From NCBI GenBank assembly GCA_017454905.1, contig JAFTCB010000025.1, positions 61,390 to 125,389 on the forward strand: 64,000 nt of DNA, given 5' to 3'. The notes beneath the pieces were generated by a model. That model saw nothing but the letters and a program-made list of their open reading frames with translations. It made no database searches and was not told where the DNA came from. Source of the DNA: Bacteroidales bacterium. GTDB lineage: Bacteria > Bacteroidota > Bacteroidia > Bacteroidales > UBA932. Position numbers and translations under genes: made by a program. Shown here piece by piece: positions 62,301 through 64,000 of this stretch (the first letter of the stretch is position 1; the number at the start of each line of letters is the position of its first letter).

Positions 62301-62463
62301 CCTGAGGCTCTTCGTCTCCCTGGACGACTACTTCACCTTCACGAAGTACCCGGGCGCCGATCCTGAGACCGCTTCCCTCAACAATTCCACGGCCCGTGGC
62401 GTTGACTCCGGTTCGTATCCGACCATGAAGAAAGTTGTCTTCGGTGTGAACCTGACGTTCTAA
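59344..62463 (+). CDS. SusC/RagA-type TonB-dependent outer-membrane receptor
   Basis: 1039 residues. Signal peptide ending SAFAQ, carboxypeptidase-like domain (RTISGTVVDTGGQPVIGAAVTVVG), TonB-box-like EETVVIGYGVQRKSDLTGAV, plug (AALQGKAAGVQIINTSGAPG ... LKDAASAAIYGAQAGNGVVLITTKSG), and a large barrel ending VVFGVNLTF with terminal Phe. It imports glycans or other large nutrients with the SusD partner downstream. The substrate cannot be told, as no glycoside hydrolase follows within the window. Codon use rich in GGT/CGT suggests high expression. Confidence 0.97.
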   Translation: MFKKLMKVSSVLMILLASLGSFSAFAQNRTISGTVVDTGGQPVIGAAVTVVGNTRIGAATDINGAFSLSVPAGATMNVESIGYKSQTFTVTNQTTYNIVLEDDTEMLEETVVIGYGVQRKSDLTGAVASVRSDDLKDRSTTDAAAALQGKAAGVQIINTSGAPGEGASIRVRGYSSNSGSIGPLLIVDGLKVDNIQYLDPSMIESMEVLKDAASAAIYGAQAGNGVVLITTKSGQEGHSSVTYNGRFTLQSLGKKAEIFGAKEYIDYQTYIGNLNQDLLNANGYNGIDNNWYESTFQPSWSQQHGITFQGGNNKGHFFTSLNYVNNDGIVVGKKDVYTRLTAQINADYQIFKWLNVSTNNSIEKWSRRSVSNGYGSVLNSVVSIDPLTPAYISDIRDTPGGMQEHYAATPDLIPRDPTHNNDFYGTSKYLEEATGNPLFQRDKSDSSSGGINIRGAFAANFTPIQGLVITSRFGYRIAQNSSHSYTKPYWLTSMAQSANHDISANVNTSYYYQWENFANYNRTFGKHNVGAMVGMSYTEDHNDNASISSNGPDILKGYEDNFLYIDYLTSGATKNVGNAPGMSAQLSYFGRLMYSFDNRYSVQANFRADAYDSSKLSKQARWGYFPSVSAGWTISNEPFFRDNVSRDAVSFLKLRASWGLNGNVNVLSGYRYSTSIAMNGQWYQYNPSAGDGAPTYGSMPSGLANPGLKWETSEQYDAGIDARFLNNRLTFTADWYRKYTNDLLISISPLPEIGVSSTTVNAGKVLNTGLEFELGWKDHIGDFYYSVNANLSTLKNQVLEVHALLDRIDQDPVSGLNEKMTTSFKSGYPIWYFRGFKYAGVDQATGAPQYYDKDGNITPTPGENDKQYLGEGIPNLTYGLTVNLAWKGLDLVIFGTGVAGNEIYNLMVSADRPKTNGLTYFWRNSYGNPAVDKASAKFPDSKLVATSWDFWSSSAAVFNGAFFKIKQVQLGYTFPRALTQRVKINDLRLFVSLDDYFTFTKYPGADPETASLNNSTARGVDSGSYPTMKKVVFGVNLTF

Positions 62464-62483
62464 TGCTTAAAAGAATACGGAAT

Positions 62484-64000
62484 ATGAAAAAATTAGTATA
62501 CTCGGTTCTCGCTATTGCCGCCCTGTTCGCAGCCGTCTCCTGCGAGAAGAACCTCGACATTCCGCAGAAGGGTGTCGTCGCTATCGAGAGTTTCTACCAG
62601 ACCGATGAGGACGCCGAGGCCGCCCTGGCAGCCGCCTACGCCCGCTTCGTCACCCGCATCACCGGACAGGACGGAAGCTCCATCTATACGGACTACAAGG
62701 CCGCCCTCAACAACTGCGGTGACGATACGTATGCCGCCGGTTCCAACTTCGGTGACAACGACTTCATGGCCCAGCTGGACGAGTTCCGCCTCGACTCCGG
62801 CAACCAGGTGGTCGACCACTTCTACAAGAACCTGTTCCAGGTCAACTACGCCTGCAACCTGGTGATCGACAACTTCAAGGACGGCCTGCCCGAGGGCGGC
62901 CCGACCGCCACGACCAAGCGCTGCGTCGCCGAGGCCCGTGTGATGCGCGCTTACATTTACTTCCTGCTGACTGCTTGCTGGAACACCCCGCCGCTCGTGG
63001 ACCACGTGCTCACCGACGAGATGCCCTACAACCAGGACAAGGATCCTGAGAACCCGATGTCCCATGAGGACCTCTTCCGCTGGGTCGCCAGCGAGTGCGA
63101 GGCTGCGGTTGCTGACCTCGACGAGCGCAAGAGCACCACGGACAAGGACGGTGCCGTCAAGGTGACCAAGGGCTTCGCCTGGGCCCTCCAGGGCAAGGCG
63201 CTCCTCTTCGTCAAGGATTACAGCGGCGCCAAGACCGCCCTCAAGAAGGTCATCGACTCCGGCAAGTACGCCCTCGTTCCGGGCGACAAGTACTGGCAGA
63301 ACTTCCACGTCGAAGGCGATGCCAACGAGGAGAAGGTCTTCGAGCTGAACATCGAGCCCAACTCCGGCCTCAGCGCATGGGGCGGTATCATCCAGCGCTC
63401 CACCTGGATGGAGGCCAACATCTGGAACTGGCGTTCCGACCACTTCGTGGCAGGTGCCTCCCCGCAGGGCAAGTACACCGGCGGTGTGGACGGCTGGGGC
63501 GGACTTGGTGTCCCGCAGTGGTTCGGCGATGAGTTCTTCGCCAACGACGGCCACTCCCCGCGCTTCGACGCGACCCTCAAGCACATTGACGACGCCGTGT
63601 ACAACATGGAGTACGCCAACCCTGACATCGCAGCCCTTACCCCGGAGCAGCGCATGACCTCCAAGCTCGTCGGTATCGCCGATGTGAAGGACGGTCTCTA
63701 CGGCCAGTCCTTCTGGCTGCCGTTCAAGCAGCTCCTCCGCTCGACCGACGCCGCCAACTATGGCAGCAATGTCCGCATGAACAACGGTCTGATCATGCGT
63801 TACGCCGAGGTGCTCCTCCTCTACGGCGAGGCTTGCCTCCAGAGCGGTGACAACGCCCAGGGCGCCTGGGCCGTCAACGAGATCCGCAAGCGTGCCGGCC
63901 TGGCCGAACTGGCCAGCGTGGACATGAACGTCCTCAAGAAGGAGAAGAGCTATGAGCTCTGGCTCGAGGGCAGCCGCTGGCTGGACCTCCTCCGCTGGGG
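62484..64000 (+). CDS. SusD/RagB-type surface glycan-binding lipoprotein (partial)
   Basis: 505 codons are visible and the gene continues beyond the window. Lipobox AAVSC (Cys20). It shows SusD features: EKNLDIPQKGVV, VDHFYKNLFQVNYACNLVIDN, EARVMRAYIYFLL and YAEVLLLYGEACLQSG TPR-like helices, then AVNEIRKRAGL and YELWLEGSRWLDLLRWG. It starts 20 bases after the susC stop and forms the lid of the SusC importer. Confidence 0.97.
   Translation, partial: MKKLVYSVLAIAALFAAVSCEKNLDIPQKGVVAIESFYQTDEDAEAALAAAYARFVTRITGQDGSSIYTDYKAALNNCGDDTYAAGSNFGDNDFMAQLDEFRLDSGNQVVDHFYKNLFQVNYACNLVIDNFKDGLPEGGPTATTKRCVAEARVMRAYIYFLLTACWNTPPLVDHVLTDEMPYNQDKDPENPMSHEDLFRWVASECEAAVADLDERKSTTDKDGAVKVTKGFAWALQGKALLFVKDYSGAKTALKKVIDSGKYALVPGDKYWQNFHVEGDANEEKVFELNIEPNSGLSAWGGIIQRSTWMEANIWNWRSDHFVAGASPQGKYTGGVDGWGGLGVPQWFGDEFFANDGHSPRFDATLKHIDDAVYNMEYANPDIAALTPEQRMTSKLVGIADVKDGLYGQSFWLPFKQLLRSTDAANYGSNVRMNNGLIMRYAEVLLLYGEACLQSGDNAQGAWAVNEIRKRAGLAELASVDMNVLKKEKSYELWLEGSRWLDLLRW

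Noticed and set aside
1-64000. tRNA, rRNA, CRISPR arrays, prophage or complete insertion sequences
   Set aside because: Gaps between genes are short, and none contains a cloverleaf-like sequence, regularly spaced repeats or a complete transposase with terminal repeats that I could recognise.

Overview
The window is a GC-rich chromosomal segment of a member of the Bacteroidota, most likely the order Bacteroidales. The signs are a SusC/SusD pair, a fimbrillin-type fimbrial locus, an Mpi-type serine invertase, a Bacteroidetes-type RpoZ, a fused-subunit 2-oxoacid:ferredoxin oxidoreductase, and promoters of the TTTG-N19-21-TAnnTTTG type. No rRNA, tRNA, CRISPR array or intact insertion sequence was seen. 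Species cannot be assigned from the sequence alone.

Layout. 1-2200: pyrB carrying a PyrI-like zinc tail, facing a broken ECF sigma gene and a small membrane protein. 2463-9077 (minus): uvrB translationally coupled to two SGNH proteins and an MBOAT acyltransferase, an envelope O-acylation set. 9074-19422 (minus): a fimbrial/surface lipoprotein operon (DUF3575, DUF5119, three fimbrillin-like lipoproteins, one further lipoprotein, a DUF4906/FISUMP-type tip protein) followed by an unusual protein with five helix-turn-helix repeats. 19423-20305: a control region followed upstream by an Mpi-family invertase; the control region has a strong promoter pointing away from the fimbrial genes, bracketed by two inverted Mpi-like sites. 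This is the best candidate for a new switchable system in the window. 20412-23065 (plus): RelA-type (p)ppGpp synthetase coupled to an unknown protein. 23069-28968 (minus): GH53 galactanase, EamA transporter, CNNM/CBS protein, porin-like protein and DASS carboxylate transporter. 29198-32487 (plus): M3 peptidase and pncB. 32508-36750 (minus): korA-korB-gdhA around 2-oxoglutarate. 36838-41583 (minus): nadK-uppS-bamA-ompH. 41665-45452 (plus): pdxJ, a second OmpH-like protein, a glycosyltransferase, and a periplasmic-binding-like protein. 45463-52095 (minus): a tightly packed eight-gene run, lipoprotein-SPOR-rpoN-fur-trxB-bamD-rpoZ-recN. 52156-54696: miaB, a Fur-family regulator and radC. 54718-55250: remnant of a PD-(D/E)XK transposase/nuclease plus short repeats. 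55252-58540 (minus): polA and an overlapping ECF sigma factor. 58640-64000 (plus): a SusC fragment, then an intact SusC and a SusD that runs off the window.

Cross-cutting themes: many -7 boxes sit only 4-15 bases from the start codon, so several mRNAs should be leaderless or nearly so. Two housekeeping proteins (M3 peptidase and PolA) carry in-frame palindromic DNA insertions. Several genes are broken (sigma, PD-(D/E)XK, SusC fragment), which marks local rearrangement.
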